A stretch of 27,886 nucleotides of DNA, from the NCBI GenBank assembly GCA_964365905.1, contig CAYIRQ010000002.1:1-27886 (forward strand), in the 5' to 3' direction. The notes under the pieces were generated by a model, which had not been told where the DNA came from, made no database searches, and saw only the letters and a program-made list of their open reading frames with translations. Every line of letters begins with the position of its first letter. Position 1 is the stretch's first letter. Positions 1-8,000 of the stretch are shown here, in pieces. The position numbers were made by a program, and so were the translations under genes. Source of the stretch: CAYIRQ01 sp964365905 (GTDB lineage Bacteria > Patescibacteriota > Gracilibacteria > Peribacterales > Peribacteraceae).

Positions 1-2
1 CT

Positions 3-338
3 TCAACAGGCTCCACTGCCTATTCTCTCTCTGCCGGCGGCCCCATCCTCCACCCCACGATTGACGCCATCATCCTCACACCGATCAATGCGTACGCATT
101 TAATCAGAAGCCGCTCGTGCTTCCGGCTTCCGACGTCATCACAATCTCCGTTCTCGCGCGCGGAGCAGGGCAGTCAGACTTTGAATTGAGTCTTACGCTT
201 GATGGCCAAACAAACACACGCCTCAAAAAAGGAGACGAAGTCACCATCCAGAAGCACCCCGAGCACGTGCGCTTCCTCCGGAGGCGCGACCGCACGTTTT
301 CGATGAAGCTGAGGGATAAGCTGAAGTGGGGGGAGTAG
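3..338 (+). CDS. nadK: NAD kinase, C-terminal part (5' end outside window)
   Basis: NAD kinase phosphorylates NAD to NADP in the cytoplasm. The frame is open from the first bases of the window, and its first residues read STGSTAYSLSAGGPI, the conserved substrate-binding stretch of the family (usually preceded by TPTG/TSTG). A beta-rich C-terminal half follows with TPINAYAFNQKPLVLP, matching the family's TPI-P-xLxxRPLVLP region, and then LTLDGQ, the usual 'DGQ' element. About 111 residues are present, so well over half the protein, including the GGDGT motif, lies upstream. It ends TAG and converges on miaA with only 46 bases between. No obvious terminator hairpin is seen in that gap. Confidence 0.88.
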   Translation, partial: STGSTAYSLSAGGPILHPTIDAIILTPINAYAFNQKPLVLPASDVITISVLARGAGQSDFELSLTLDGQTNTRLKKGDEVTIQKHPEHVRFLRRRDRTFSMKLRDKLKWGE

Positions 339-384
339 AGGCATGGTAGTGAGTATTCTGCCATCATTCGTGACACCGGAAGAT

Positions 385-1191
385 CTATGAATCACTCGTG
401 TGAATCCAATGAATTCTCCCGTCTTTCCTCCACCAAGTAAGCTGCCTCTTCGCATACTGACACGTTTTCGTGACGATCCTCTGCTTCAATCGTTCTTTTG
501 CTTCCTCTATTTCCTCTCCAACCTCTCCACCTTCTAATTCTTCCAAATACTCGCAGATCTCCCGGTATCCATGACTTTCCATGCCTGGATCAGCAGGAGA
601 GTATCCACGCGCGAGAATGCTGCGCACTTCATCGATCCAACCTTGCTTCATCATTTCATCAACCCTCCTCTCGATCCGCTTCCTCAGCGCATCCCTCGGA
701 ACGGAGATCCCGATGATGAGCAGGTCATATGAACACTTTTTTTGTTCATTCTTTGTACCTTGTCGTGCGGACGCAGTGCTTATTTCTGCGTTCGGCCTCC
801 GCTCCATGACATATCCATCGGTAATGGAAGCGATGTACAGCATCGAGCCACCGATAAGAATGGGGACTTTTGTGCGCGAGAGAACTTCCTCGATCGCGGA
901 AAACGCCCATTCCTGATACTTCCCCACGGTGATTTCTTCATCTGGATCCTTGATGGAGAGCAAGTGATGCGGAATGCCATGCATTTCTCCTTCGGTAATT
1001 TTTGCCGTCCCAATGTCAAGGTATTTGTAGAGCTGCCGCGAATCCGCATTCACAATCTCGCCGTCAACGTGCTTCGCAATCTCAATGGAGAGGCTCGTCT
1101 TCCCGCTCGCCGTGGGTCCGAGGAGGACAATGAGAGGCCGCCTGGCATCGCCCAGGAACACGTCGATCAGACGTAGAAGTTGCGTTAGCAC
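385..1191 (-). CDS. miaA: tRNA dimethylallyltransferase, unusually short middle region
   Basis: MiaA transfers dimethylallyl to A37 of tRNAs that read codons starting with U. Visible motifs are the P-loop GPTASGKT (residues 25-32), NADSRQLYKYLDIGTAK (48-64), HHLLSI (75-80), the GGSMLYI turn (114-120), the RIERRVDEM helix (172-180) and the C-terminal QYAKRQLTWWR (245-255). At 268 residues it is shorter than the usual 290-315. The gap is specific: between DGYV and YDLLIIG only about 28 residues remain where the family has about 70-80, so the helical insertion domain and its HPND..R..RALE motif are missing. That short stretch is coded by DNA with two small inverted repeats. The start is GTG because no ATG lies in frame nearby; the first about 18 residues may not all be real. 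Confidence 0.85.
   Translation of the reverse strand: MLTQLLRLIDVFLGDARRPLIVLLGPTASGKTSLSIEIAKHVDGEIVNADSRQLYKYLDIGTAKITEGEMHGIPHHLLSIKDPDEEITVGKYQEWAFSAIEEVLSRTKVPILIGGSMLYIASITDGYVMERRPNAEISTASARQGTKNEQKKCSYDLLIIGISVPRDALRKRIERRVDEMMKQGWIDEVRSILARGYSPADPGMESHGYREICEYLEELEGGEVGEEIEEAKERLKQRIVTKTCQYAKRQLTWWRKDGRIHWIHTSDS
729..793. repeat. two short inverted repeats inside miaA
   Basis: The first (729-749) has perfect 7-base arms, ATGAACA and TGTTCAT, around a T-rich loop. The second (769-793) pairs GGACGCAG with CTGCGTTC around nine bases. Both fall where the MiaA insertion domain should be coded. A nearly identical copy of the first motif lies in the hydrolase gene at 24167-24185, where no insertion is apparent, so the inverted repeats may partly be chance. 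Confidence 0.4.
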
Positions 1192-1195
1192 GATT

Positions 1196-1280
1196 GATAA
1201 ATTGTCAAATTGTTAAACTGTCCGCAAGCGCGCACCGAGAATCCATTCAGCAATTGAACAATTTGGCAATTTAACAATGT
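1196..1280. repeat. low-complexity AATTTG/AACAATT word repeat
   Basis: The intergenic stretch between the divergent miaA and clpP starts with ATTGTCAAATTGTTAAACTGTC and ends with several variants of CAATTTxACAAT, partly inverted relative to the first set. The two blocks can pair with each other. It is one of several simple-word repeats in the window, each built on a different 5-7 base word. It lies just upstream of the likely clpP promoter. Confidence 0.5.
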
Positions 1281-1333
1281 CATCAGGAGAGCAGAAATGG
1301 TAGAATACAATCGTACCCATTCAACATAACCCC

Positions 1334-1963
1334 ATGTCTTCATCCATTCAATCCATCTACACCGGTCACGAGTTTCGTCCTGTACAGAACTTCGTGATCC
1401 CCACCGTCATCGAAAAGACACCGTTTGGGGAGCGCGTCTACGATATCTACTCCCGTCTGCTCGAGGAGCGCATCATCTTTCTCGGAACGCCCATCAATGA
1501 TGATGTTGCAAACTCCGTGATCGCGCAGCTTCTCTTCCTCGAGAAGCAGGATCCGGACAAGGACATCACGATGTATGTGAACTCTCCCGGTGGTCAGGTG
1601 ACCTCGACCCTTGCGATGTACGACACGATGCAGCACGTGAAGCCGGATATTTCGACGGTCTGTCTTGGCATGGCGGCGTCCGGTGCGGCGATCATTCTCA
1701 CGGGAGGCACGAAAGGGAAGCGCTTCGCGCTCCCCCACTCCGAGATCATGATTCACCAGCCGATTGGAGGCACCGAAGGGCAAGCGACCGACATTGCGAT
1801 CCACGCGAAGCACATTCTGGATATCAAGGATCTCCTCAACGAGCTCATCGCGGAGCATACCGGGCAGCCCCTCGAGAAAGTGAAAGAGGACACCGAGCGC
1901 GACAAGTTCATGAGCGCGAAGGAGGCGCTGAAGTACGGCATCATCGATCGGGTGATTGTTTAG
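1334..1963 (+). CDS. clpP: ATP-dependent Clp protease proteolytic subunit
   Basis: ClpP forms the barrel-shaped serine protease that degrades proteins fed by Clp ATPases. The 209-residue protein matches the family end to end. The catalytic triad is Ser116 (in GMAASGAA), His141 (in MIHQP) and Asp190 (in ERDKF); the spacings of 25 and 49 residues are exactly those of E. coli ClpP (98/123/172). One small variation is GMAASGAA in place of the usual GMAASMGA/GQAASMGA. The N-terminus up to ERVYDIYSRLLEERIIFLG fits the normal processing region. The ATG follows a TAGAAT box at 1301-1306 but has no strong ribosome site. No ClpX gene is in the window. The gene converges on the DoxX-like gene, with a hairpin between. 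Confidence 0.97.
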   Translation: MSSSIQSIYTGHEFRPVQNFVIPTVIEKTPFGERVYDIYSRLLEERIIFLGTPINDDVANSVIAQLLFLEKQDPDKDITMYVNSPGGQVTSTLAMYDTMQHVKPDISTVCLGMAASGAAIILTGGTKGKRFALPHSEIMIHQPIGGTEGQATDIAIHAKHILDIKDLLNELIAEHTGQPLEKVKEDTERDKFMSAKEALKYGIIDRVIV

Positions 1964-1986
1964 AAAGAATCCAAAACGCCAAGAAA

Positions 1987-2027
1987 CCAAGACGCCAAGG
2001 TCTTTTCTTGGAGCCTTGGAGTCTTGG
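1987..2027. terminator. imperfect hairpin between convergent clpP and DoxX-like genes
   Basis: The arms CCAAGACGCCAAGG and CCTTGGAGTCTTGG pair at 13 of 14 positions around a 13-base loop. They lie in a wider stretch built on the word CCAAG and its complement (about 1978-2036). A run of T sits in the loop, not after the stem, so it is not a classical intrinsic terminator, although its position between two converging genes suggests that role in both directions. Confidence 0.4.
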
Positions 2028-2053
2028 ACACTTGGAATCGTATGGCCTTGCTT

Positions 2054-2521
2054 CTAGCAGCATCCTCCCCCGTGGCTCTGTTCCTGCATCTCCGCTCCTG
2101 TCCCACATCCACTCCCACAGCCGCAGCAGTGACTCTTCACGGCAAAGAGGTACACGAGAAGCCAGAGCAGCGCGTTCTGCACGGCGGGAGCAACCTCCCC
2201 CATCGTGACCGTCCCGAGAATGTCCTTGAGCATCATGCCGATAATGATCGAAAGGAGCGCCACTCCGCCGCACCATGCGGCGATATCCATGCGGTATCCC
2301 GCAACGAAGAGTCCCCCGCCGACGATCATGAGGAGCGGAAGGATGTACGCCCAGAGACCGGCGAGGCTCGCGAGCACACCGGTGAAGCCACCCGTCACCA
2401 TCGGGGCAAAGGCCTGGAAATCCATGTAATGCGCGACGCCGAAGAGGAAGAGCGCAGCGCCAAAGCCGACGCGGAGAACGCACTTCGAGACGCATTTCGA
2501 CGATGTAAGACAACCGTGCAT
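2054..2521 (-). CDS. DoxX-like integral membrane protein with Cys-rich tail
   Basis: This 155-residue protein has about four hydrophobic segments (residues about 15-34, 42-66, 68-96 and 108-127). The start VLRVGFGAALFLFGVAHYMD resembles the opening helix of DoxX-family membrane proteins (arginine, glycine-rich helix, then a small polar turn). The family is poorly characterised, and the name is by resemblance only. The unusual part is the C-terminal 26 residues after the last helix: HCCGCGSGCG, then a linker, then HGGGCC, which gives six cysteines and two histidines likely to bind metal or form disulfides. Two more cysteines precede the first helix. No Shine-Dalgarno site is seen before the ATG. 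Confidence 0.6.
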   Translation of the reverse strand: MHGCLTSSKCVSKCVLRVGFGAALFLFGVAHYMDFQAFAPMVTGGFTGVLASLAGLWAYILPLLMIVGGGLFVAGYRMDIAAWCGGVALLSIIIGMMLKDILGTVTMGEVAPAVQNALLWLLVYLFAVKSHCCGCGSGCGTGAEMQEQSHGGGCC

Positions 2522-2631
2522 AGAGAAAGGGGGAAGAAATGAAAAACCGTTTAGGAGTATAAGAGTACGTCAAGCACGAAAAAGCGATGCGGAGAGGATT
2601 GTACCGCTTGCGCAAGGGAAATCAGTGCCTC

Positions 2632-2943
2632 CTATTTCACTTCCACTGCCCTCTTCAACGCATGCCGTAAATCAAGCAGCACTCTACTGGCAGCAGAAAA
2701 ATACCTTTCAATATCGGCAGACTCCCCATTGGCTCCACTCATAGCTTCTTCCTTTCCTGTACGGAGCACTTTGCGGGCACTCTCGCTCTCTCCCGCCCGA
2801 TGAAGCTCTCGCGCAAGAACAAATGCAGGATATGCCAGCCCAAGTTCATAGCGCAAACGGGATTCCTCGTTTATGATTTTCCCTGCACCGGTCTCTGCGT
2901 TCTGTGTGTCTGGAGTTTCCGTATGAGCGGGATGATCGTTCAT
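2632..2943 (-). CDS. small hypothetical protein
   Basis: A 103-residue protein of unknown function, 26 bases downstream of rplU and probably co-transcribed with it. The first 25 residues are polar and likely disordered. From residue about 28 (ESRLRYELGLAYPAFVLARELHRAG) the sequence looks helical, with a helix-turn-helix repeat pattern reminiscent of a tetratricopeptide unit (YxLGLAYP, LARELHRAGESESARKVL). It ends in a basic helix (LRHALKRAVEVK). It has no signal peptide and no membrane segment. I do not recognise the family. Confidence 0.6.
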   Translation of the reverse strand: MNDHPAHTETPDTQNAETGAGKIINEESRLRYELGLAYPAFVLARELHRAGESESARKVLRTGKEEAMSGANGESADIERYFSAASRVLLDLRHALKRAVEVK

Positions 2944-2969
2944 GAAGTATGGGGGAAATTTGCGGCATT

Positions 2970-3281
2970 CTAAGCCTTCACATTCACAATCTCAATCTCG
3001 CTCCACCACTGCCGATGCCCCCTCGTTTTGCGCATGCGCTTCCGCTGCTTGAAGCGAAATACGCGGATTTTTTCGCCGCGCCCCTCGGAAAGCACTTTCG
3101 CTTCGACCGTCGCTCCCGCGAGGTACGGCGCACCGACCTTCACCAGTCCGTCATTTGCCGTGAGGAGAACACGACCGAACGTGACATTTGCCCCGACTTT
3201 TCCCGGGATGCGCGCGATACGCAGCTTCTGTCCCGCAGCCACTTTTTCCTGGGAGCCGACGATGTCGACGACTGCAAACAT
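2970..3281 (-). CDS. rplU: 50S ribosomal protein L21
   Basis: L21 binds 23S rRNA in the large subunit. Its 103 residues match the family throughout: MFAVVDIVGSQEKV at the start (family: MYAVIxxGGKQYKV), FGRVLLTANDGLVKVGAPYLAGATVEAKVL in the middle, and GEKIRVFRFKQRKRMRKTRGHRQWWSEIEI at the end, which includes the RNA-binding RKxxRKxxGHRQ block. The usual partner rpmA (L27) is not next to it; a small hypothetical takes that place. A promoter with an ideal spacer lies 14 bases upstream, which leaves only a very short leader. Confidence 0.97.
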   Translation of the reverse strand: MFAVVDIVGSQEKVAAGQKLRIARIPGKVGANVTFGRVLLTANDGLVKVGAPYLAGATVEAKVLSEGRGEKIRVFRFKQRKRMRKTRGHRQWWSEIEIVNVKA

Positions 3282-3295
3282 CGGAGAGTGCGCGC

Positions 3296-3324
3296 AGCAT
3301 AGTGGTTCTCATCCCCCCTTGCAA
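3296..3324 (-). promoter_or_regulatory. candidate promoter of rplU
   Basis: On the minus strand TTGCAA (-35) is followed after exactly 17 bases by TATGCT (-10). The predicted start of transcription is only about 7-8 bases before the rplU ATG. Confidence 0.55.
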
Positions 3325-3361
3325 CCGCGCGGAAAGTATTTCTCGGTGTATCGAGGAGCGC

Positions 3362-3390
3362 TTGTTTCCACTATGGAAAGTGGTTAAAGT
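3362..3390 (+). promoter_or_regulatory. weak candidate promoter of the secreted basic protein gene
   Basis: TTGTTT and TAAAGT are separated by 17 bases and lie about 31 bases upstream of the ATG. Both boxes match the consensus only partly. Confidence 0.35.
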
Positions 3391-3421
3391 CATTGGGTTT
3401 GGCTCCTTCCATCTCCCTCCC

Positions 3422-4201
3422 ATGAAGAAACTCGTCGCAACACTTTCCGCACTTTCCCTCTTCGCCGCATCCGGCGCGTTTGCGCAAACAGAGGGCGAAA
3501 CGACCGCTACGGAGACTCCGGCGGTGGAGGAAACTTCCAGCGCAGCTCTATCCTGTGATGAAAAGAGAGGCCGTGATCGCGCCATTTGTGAGCACGAGAA
3601 GAGGCTCGCGGCAGAAGGAAAAAGTCTCCCAAACTGCAGCGACGCAGAGGAGCGAAAGAGACTCATCGGAATTGCTCTCGCGCTCTGTATGCTCCGGGAG
3701 GCGAGCGTGAGAGAACATTCCGAGCGCGGATCCTCGAATCAGGAGTCGCGGGCCACGCAGAAAGTGCGGAATATCCTGAAAAAAGCGGGGAAGGCCGCGC
3801 GACGGTCGGAAGTGAAGGAGCTGAAAAAAACGATCCAGGGAGCGAAAAAGGAAATCCGACAGATGCGCGGTGGAGGGAGAGAGCTGAAGAAGAGTCGCAG
3901 AGACTTGAATCGCGAGAATCCTGAAGTGAATACGGAGGAATCGGGACAGGCGGTGTTACAGGCGTACACACGGGAGGGCGTCGATCCGAGCGGACATAAA
4001 ACGGGAAATTATAAGTTCATCGATACACGCAAGAGGCGGGGAGGAGGAAAGAAGAGAGATATGGTAGTGTCTCCAAGGGAGCGAAAGGCTGCAAGAGATC
4101 TTCGCGATACGAATCGCCGTGACATACGAGATGCAGCACAGATGAGGTTGCAGAGGCAGTCAGAAGCAGTGCCTATGGAGACAGCTCCCAGCGAATACTG
4201 A
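3422..4201 (+). CDS. secreted basic coiled-coil protein, hypothetical
   Basis: A 259-residue protein of unknown function. The first 22 residues (MKKLVATLSALSLFAASGAFA, cut before Q) are a textbook Sec signal peptide, which is why this ATG is chosen over an upstream in-frame ATG at 3188 that would read through rplU's promoter. After an acidic Thr/Glu-rich linker comes a segment with four cysteines (LSCDEK, AICEHE, LPNCSD, LALCML), suitable for two disulfides outside the membrane. Residues about 115-165 are a lysine/arginine-rich predicted coiled coil. The rest is very basic and low in hydrophobics. It is a single-gene unit with its own terminator. The basic character could suit binding to nucleic acid or to acidic polymers outside the cell, but this is only inference. 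Confidence 0.7.
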   Translation: MKKLVATLSALSLFAASGAFAQTEGETTATETPAVEETSSAALSCDEKRGRDRAICEHEKRLAAEGKSLPNCSDAEERKRLIGIALALCMLREASVREHSERGSSNQESRATQKVRNILKKAGKAARRSEVKELKKTIQGAKKEIRQMRGGGRELKKSRRDLNRENPEVNTEESGQAVLQAYTREGVDPSGHKTGNYKFIDTRKRRGGGKKRDMVVSPRERKAARDLRDTNRRDIRDAAQMRLQRQSEAVPMETAPSEY

Positions 4202-4217
4202 ACTTTTTGAAACATAC

Positions 4218-4252
4218 CCCACCGCATTTCGAAAGAAGTGCGGTGGGTTTTT
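4218..4252 (+). terminator. rho-independent terminator
   Basis: A perfect 9-base stem, CCCACCGCA with TGCGGTGGG, has a 12-base loop and is followed by TTTTT. It closes the secreted-protein gene 17 bases after its stop codon and just before the tRNA gene. Confidence 0.9.
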
Positions 4253-4269
4253 CGCATACAATGGATTGT

Positions 4270-4346
4270 GGGCGGCTAGCTCAGCTGGTTAGAGCGTCTG
4301 GTTTACACCCAGAAGGTCACGGGTTCGAATCCTGTGCCGCCCACCA
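4270..4346 (+). tRNA. tRNA-Val (anticodon TAC)
   Basis: The 77-base gene folds as a full cloverleaf: acceptor GGGCGGC with GCCGCCC (7 pairs), D-arm GCTC/GAGC, anticodon stem TCTGG/CCAGA with loop TTTACAC and so anticodon TAC, and T-arm ACGGG/CCTGT with TTCGAAT. The discriminator is A and the 3' CCA is encoded. It reads GUA and, by wobble, other GUN codons. Confidence 0.97.
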
Positions 4347-4373
4347 CAGTTGAATTGCAGACGAATGAGGACG

Positions 4374-4509
4374 CTGAGCCTGTCGAAGCGGACGAAGTGA
4401 GTCGCAAGATACTGTGCCCTCCGAAGCTCCAAGAAGAGCGAAGGAGGGCGGGCTTCAGGGTGAATATGGCACCAAAAGGAGCCATGCAGCACACGGGCTG
4501 AAGCCCGTG
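4374..4509. repeat. intergenic repeat tract with hairpin
   Basis: CTGAGCCTGTCGAAG (4374-4388) is a form of the CTTCGACAGGCTCAG sequence found scattered through many bacterial genomes. At 4492-4509 the 8-base arms CACGGGCT and AGCCCGTG form a tight hairpin around GA. The tract lies between tRNA-Val and the promoter at 4520 and has no convincing gene. Confidence 0.5.
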
Positions 4510-4519
4510 CCACAAAACA

Positions 4520-4548
4520 TTGAAGAAAACATCCTTTTGCGCTATAAT
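4520..4548 (+). promoter_or_regulatory. strong sigma70-type promoter for the pilin-like locus
   Basis: TTGAAG, 17 bases, then a consensus TATAAT. This is the best promoter in the window. It lies 22 bases before the membrane protein gene, which begins the block running to 12384. Confidence 0.8.
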
Positions 4549-4570
4549 ACAAGGATTTATACCCACGTTC

Positions 4571-5077
4571 ATGCCGGAAACAGAAACATCTCAAATCCTC
4601 CTCGAATGGCAGTCTCTCGATAGCTATCCGCACGCACGGAGCGCGCGGTGGTATTCGGTCGGTTCACTCCTGATTTTGGGTTTTGCCGCCTACGGCCTCT
4701 TCGATCGTTCGTGGAGCACGGCGCTCGTCGCACTCTCTCTCGGTCTCGTCTATTTCCTTCTGCGCAATACACCGCCGCGCGTCATGAACGTGAAAGTGAA
4801 CGGTTTGGGTATTGCTATCGACGGCTCCTTCATCCCCTGGAGCAATATCCGGCATTTCTGGATCCTCCAGAAACCTGATTGCACGGAATTGCATCTTCTC
4901 CCGAGACGATATCTGCAACCCATGATCACGATCTTCCTCAAAAACCCCCCGAGCGTGCTTTCACCGGAAGACAGCGACTCCGCAAAGGTCCGTGAGACGT
5001 TCCTCCGGTTTCTTCCCGAGCGGACGGGAATGGAGGAAAGAATGCTTGACACATTTGCCCGACTCCTCAAACTGTAG
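4571..5077 (+). CDS. small membrane protein, PH-like/DUF5673-type, hypothetical
   Basis: A 168-residue protein that starts at MPETETSQ. The ATG is chosen because an upstream ATG at 4520 would overlap the -35 box. Two adjacent hydrophobic helices (residues about 31-46 and 50-66) form a hairpin in the membrane. They are followed by a soluble domain (VMNVKVNGLGIAIDGSFIPWSNIRHFWI, then ELHLLPRRYLQPMITIFL) whose strand pattern resembles the bacterial PH-like domains found after paired helices in CPR membrane proteins. The family call is by general resemblance. It is the first gene of the block; its TAG is directly followed by the ATG of the giant gene, so translation is probably coupled. Confidence 0.65.
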   Translation: MPETETSQILLEWQSLDSYPHARSARWYSVGSLLILGFAAYGLFDRSWSTALVALSLGLVYFLLRNTPPRVMNVKVNGLGIAIDGSFIPWSNIRHFWILQKPDCTELHLLPRRYLQPMITIFLKNPPSVLSPEDSDSAKVRETFLRFLPERTGMEERMLDTFARLLKL

Positions 5078-8000
5078 ATGACTTCGCTTCGACACGAACA
5101 TTTTGCATCCAGTGAAGACTCCTTTCTAGGAGAGCAGCGTTTTGTGTGGAAAAAAATAAAGAAGTTCATCGCAACCTCCGTGGGAGACATGAATCGGGAA
5201 GAGGAAGAGAGCGATCTCACGCCGGAGGAAAAGGCGCTGGGGATCGCGAAGGAAAACAAAGGGACGGAGATCGCAGTCGACGATCTCCTGTGGAACGCGC
5301 AGGCCGCGAAAGACGATGGCGCTCTCGAAACGCACTTCACCGACAAAAAAATCCGCGATCAGATTCTCCTCACGCTGAAAGGGAAAGAAGGAATATGGCA
5401 ACTTCAGAAGATGCTCGATGGAGCGATCCCCGGATCGCCCGAGGATGTGCTGCGCAAGATCGAAACGATGATCCGAAAAGACGAGAAACCGGAGGACGAC
5501 GCCGCGCTCCGAAAAGTGATGGAGGAAACGCGGAGAGACGTCGCGGAACTTCCGGAAGGGAAGCAGCAGTCACGGTGGGCGCTCTTCCTCGAAACGATCA
5601 GGAAGTTCAATAAGCCCGTCTATACCCGGCTCGCGGATTTCCTAACGCACCCGCTCATCAAGACAAAGCACGCGTGGAGTATCGAACGTTCTTTCGAGGA
5701 GTTCCAAAGGCCGGAGCGGCGTCTTGCACTCATGAAGGAGCTGAGTGGTCCGGATGTCCGAACGACACTGGTGCGTGAGCGCAGTCATCCCCTCACAGAG
5801 AGACGCCGCGCCCTCGATGATCTCTTTTCGTTCCTCACGCATGCCTATCCCCTTCTCTCGGGCGAGGAGCGTGCAGCATTTTACGATACCTACAGCCGTG
5901 TGAGCGCGTGTGTCGCCATCCTCGATGATGAAGCGCACCGGGCATCGCAGGGGAAAGAAGCACGGGAGGGAGAAACAGCGGAAACGTATCAAAAGAAACA
6001 GGAACGCCTCGGAGGGTTTCTTCGGGAGGATGCGGAAATCCGCAGGGAACGAAAAGAGAGTATCTGGATGGGATCGAGAGAGGGCCGGGAGAGTCTCCTC
6101 ACGCGCCTCAAGAGAGAAGATGATGTCGTCTTTCAATATCTCCGTCGGGGGCTCGAAACAGGAGGATGGATCTCCGAACTCCACCTCTCGCGGGGCGAGG
6201 AATATCTCTGTACCCGGATCACGCTCGAGGAGATGTACCTCCTGTACGACGAGATTGCGAGCGGTCGGCTGTCTCCGCAAGAACCCGAATCCCTCCTCCA
6301 TCACGTGCGCAGCACGTTCCTCGATGTCATTCGCAGGAAGTCGCACGGCGTTTCCCTGCGGCAAAAAGCAGCACAGGGAGTCATTGAGGGATCGAATCCG
6401 CTCTTCGAAGCTCAGTCACTCGAACGAGTCATTCAGGGGAAACTCGCAAACAAACAAAAGCCGACAAGTAGCGAGGTGAATGAATTCCTGCTTCTCGTTG
6501 CATGGGTGGAAGGAAGCGGGATTCACTACGAACTTCCCAAGGAAGAACGGGCATCTCTGCAGCTCCTCGCGGAAAGAGGAGTCGCGGAATTTGAGCAGGA
6601 AGCAGAGCTGCGAAGAGAAGCGCTCACGCCGGTCGCGGAATCGAAAAACGTCCGACATTTCGTGCGGGACTTCGCGGAAGAGGCGGTAAAAAACAAAACA
6701 CGCGGTGAGTTAGCCGGTGAATTAATTCACCGGCTAACAATCGCCCGGGATCCACTTGAGGAGAAAGAGCTCGTCACGAACATTCTTGCAACCGGCGACC
6801 CAAACGCGCTCATTCCGGCACTCTGCGCCATTCAGGAAGAGCAAAGGATTTTCCTCGATCCGGAGAGACGGAAACGTCACCCGTATTCGGAAGCCTCTAT
6901 TCTTCATGAGGCTGCGGAGAGCGCATACATTGCGAAACTCATCGCTATTCGTGAGAAATATGGATGGGATACGAAAATCGCCGAGCGCCTGAAGGACAAG
7001 CTCGACCGCGAATACGAAGCAGGCAATGAGCAGCGAACGATGATCCTCACCTCCGAACTTTCCCGGTGGGAAACACTCGTGCTCCGGGCACTCGAAACGG
7101 AACTCCGGCTTCGTGCGCGGGAACTCCGGGAGGAATACGAGCAACGACTTAGGGAAATCGAAGCGGAGGAAAATTTCCGGAACGTACAAAATCTTGATGA
7201 AAACACATTCTCCGAGGAGCGTAGGAAGAATCTGGATATCCTCCACAGGCTCGAAGCAGTCATCTTGACTCCGGGAGAAAGTCTGCCAGATAGTGCGAGA
7301 GATGTACTCAATGAACTTGCAGAGCTCCAGAAGGAAATTGCAGATCCACTCCAGGCTGTACGGGAGCGGATACAGGAACTAGAGGAAAATCGCGCAGAAG
7401 CCAAAGTGCTTCGGAAGGCTGTTCAAGGAAAAGTTTCTTCGGAGACGGATGCGATGCTCGCGGAATACGAGAAGAAAGACGCCCCCATTGAAAGCCCTGC
7501 CGCGATGAAAGGTATTGAATATTTCTCGAAACATCCTGAACTCCTTCCGCTTGCGGAGCGCAGCTACAAGGAAATTGAGAAACACCGCAAAGAAATCGGC
7601 AACACCCTTGAAGAGATAAAAACATTGGAAGGAAAAAGGAAGAAGGTGTTCGAAAATCTCCAACGCATTCTGCGCAACTATCCGGATGAATGCGGGTTTG
7701 GTATTCAGATCGAGCGCGAAGAAATGGAAGTGGCAGGTCTTCTTTCAATCGCAAAAGCCGACTCGAAGGAAACGCCCTGGAAACTCGCAGAAGCTGCCTG
7801 GATCATCGCGAGAATCGAACAGGCAACAGGGACATTGCAGCGATTGTATGAAACGGAGCCTGAAATTCTCCCGGCAGATCGCTTTGACGCACTCGCGCAG
7901 GAACATCACTTCTCCCCCGGAGCACGTGCAGCGTTCATCCCAGAACCGCATGGCTCCGAGCACATCGTGCTCAATGCAGAACGAGTACGAAATCCGGAGA

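Noticed and set aside
1340..1990. 216-codon minus-strand frame over clpP
   Set aside because: It lies fully inside clpP, which is certain from its catalytic triad spacing.
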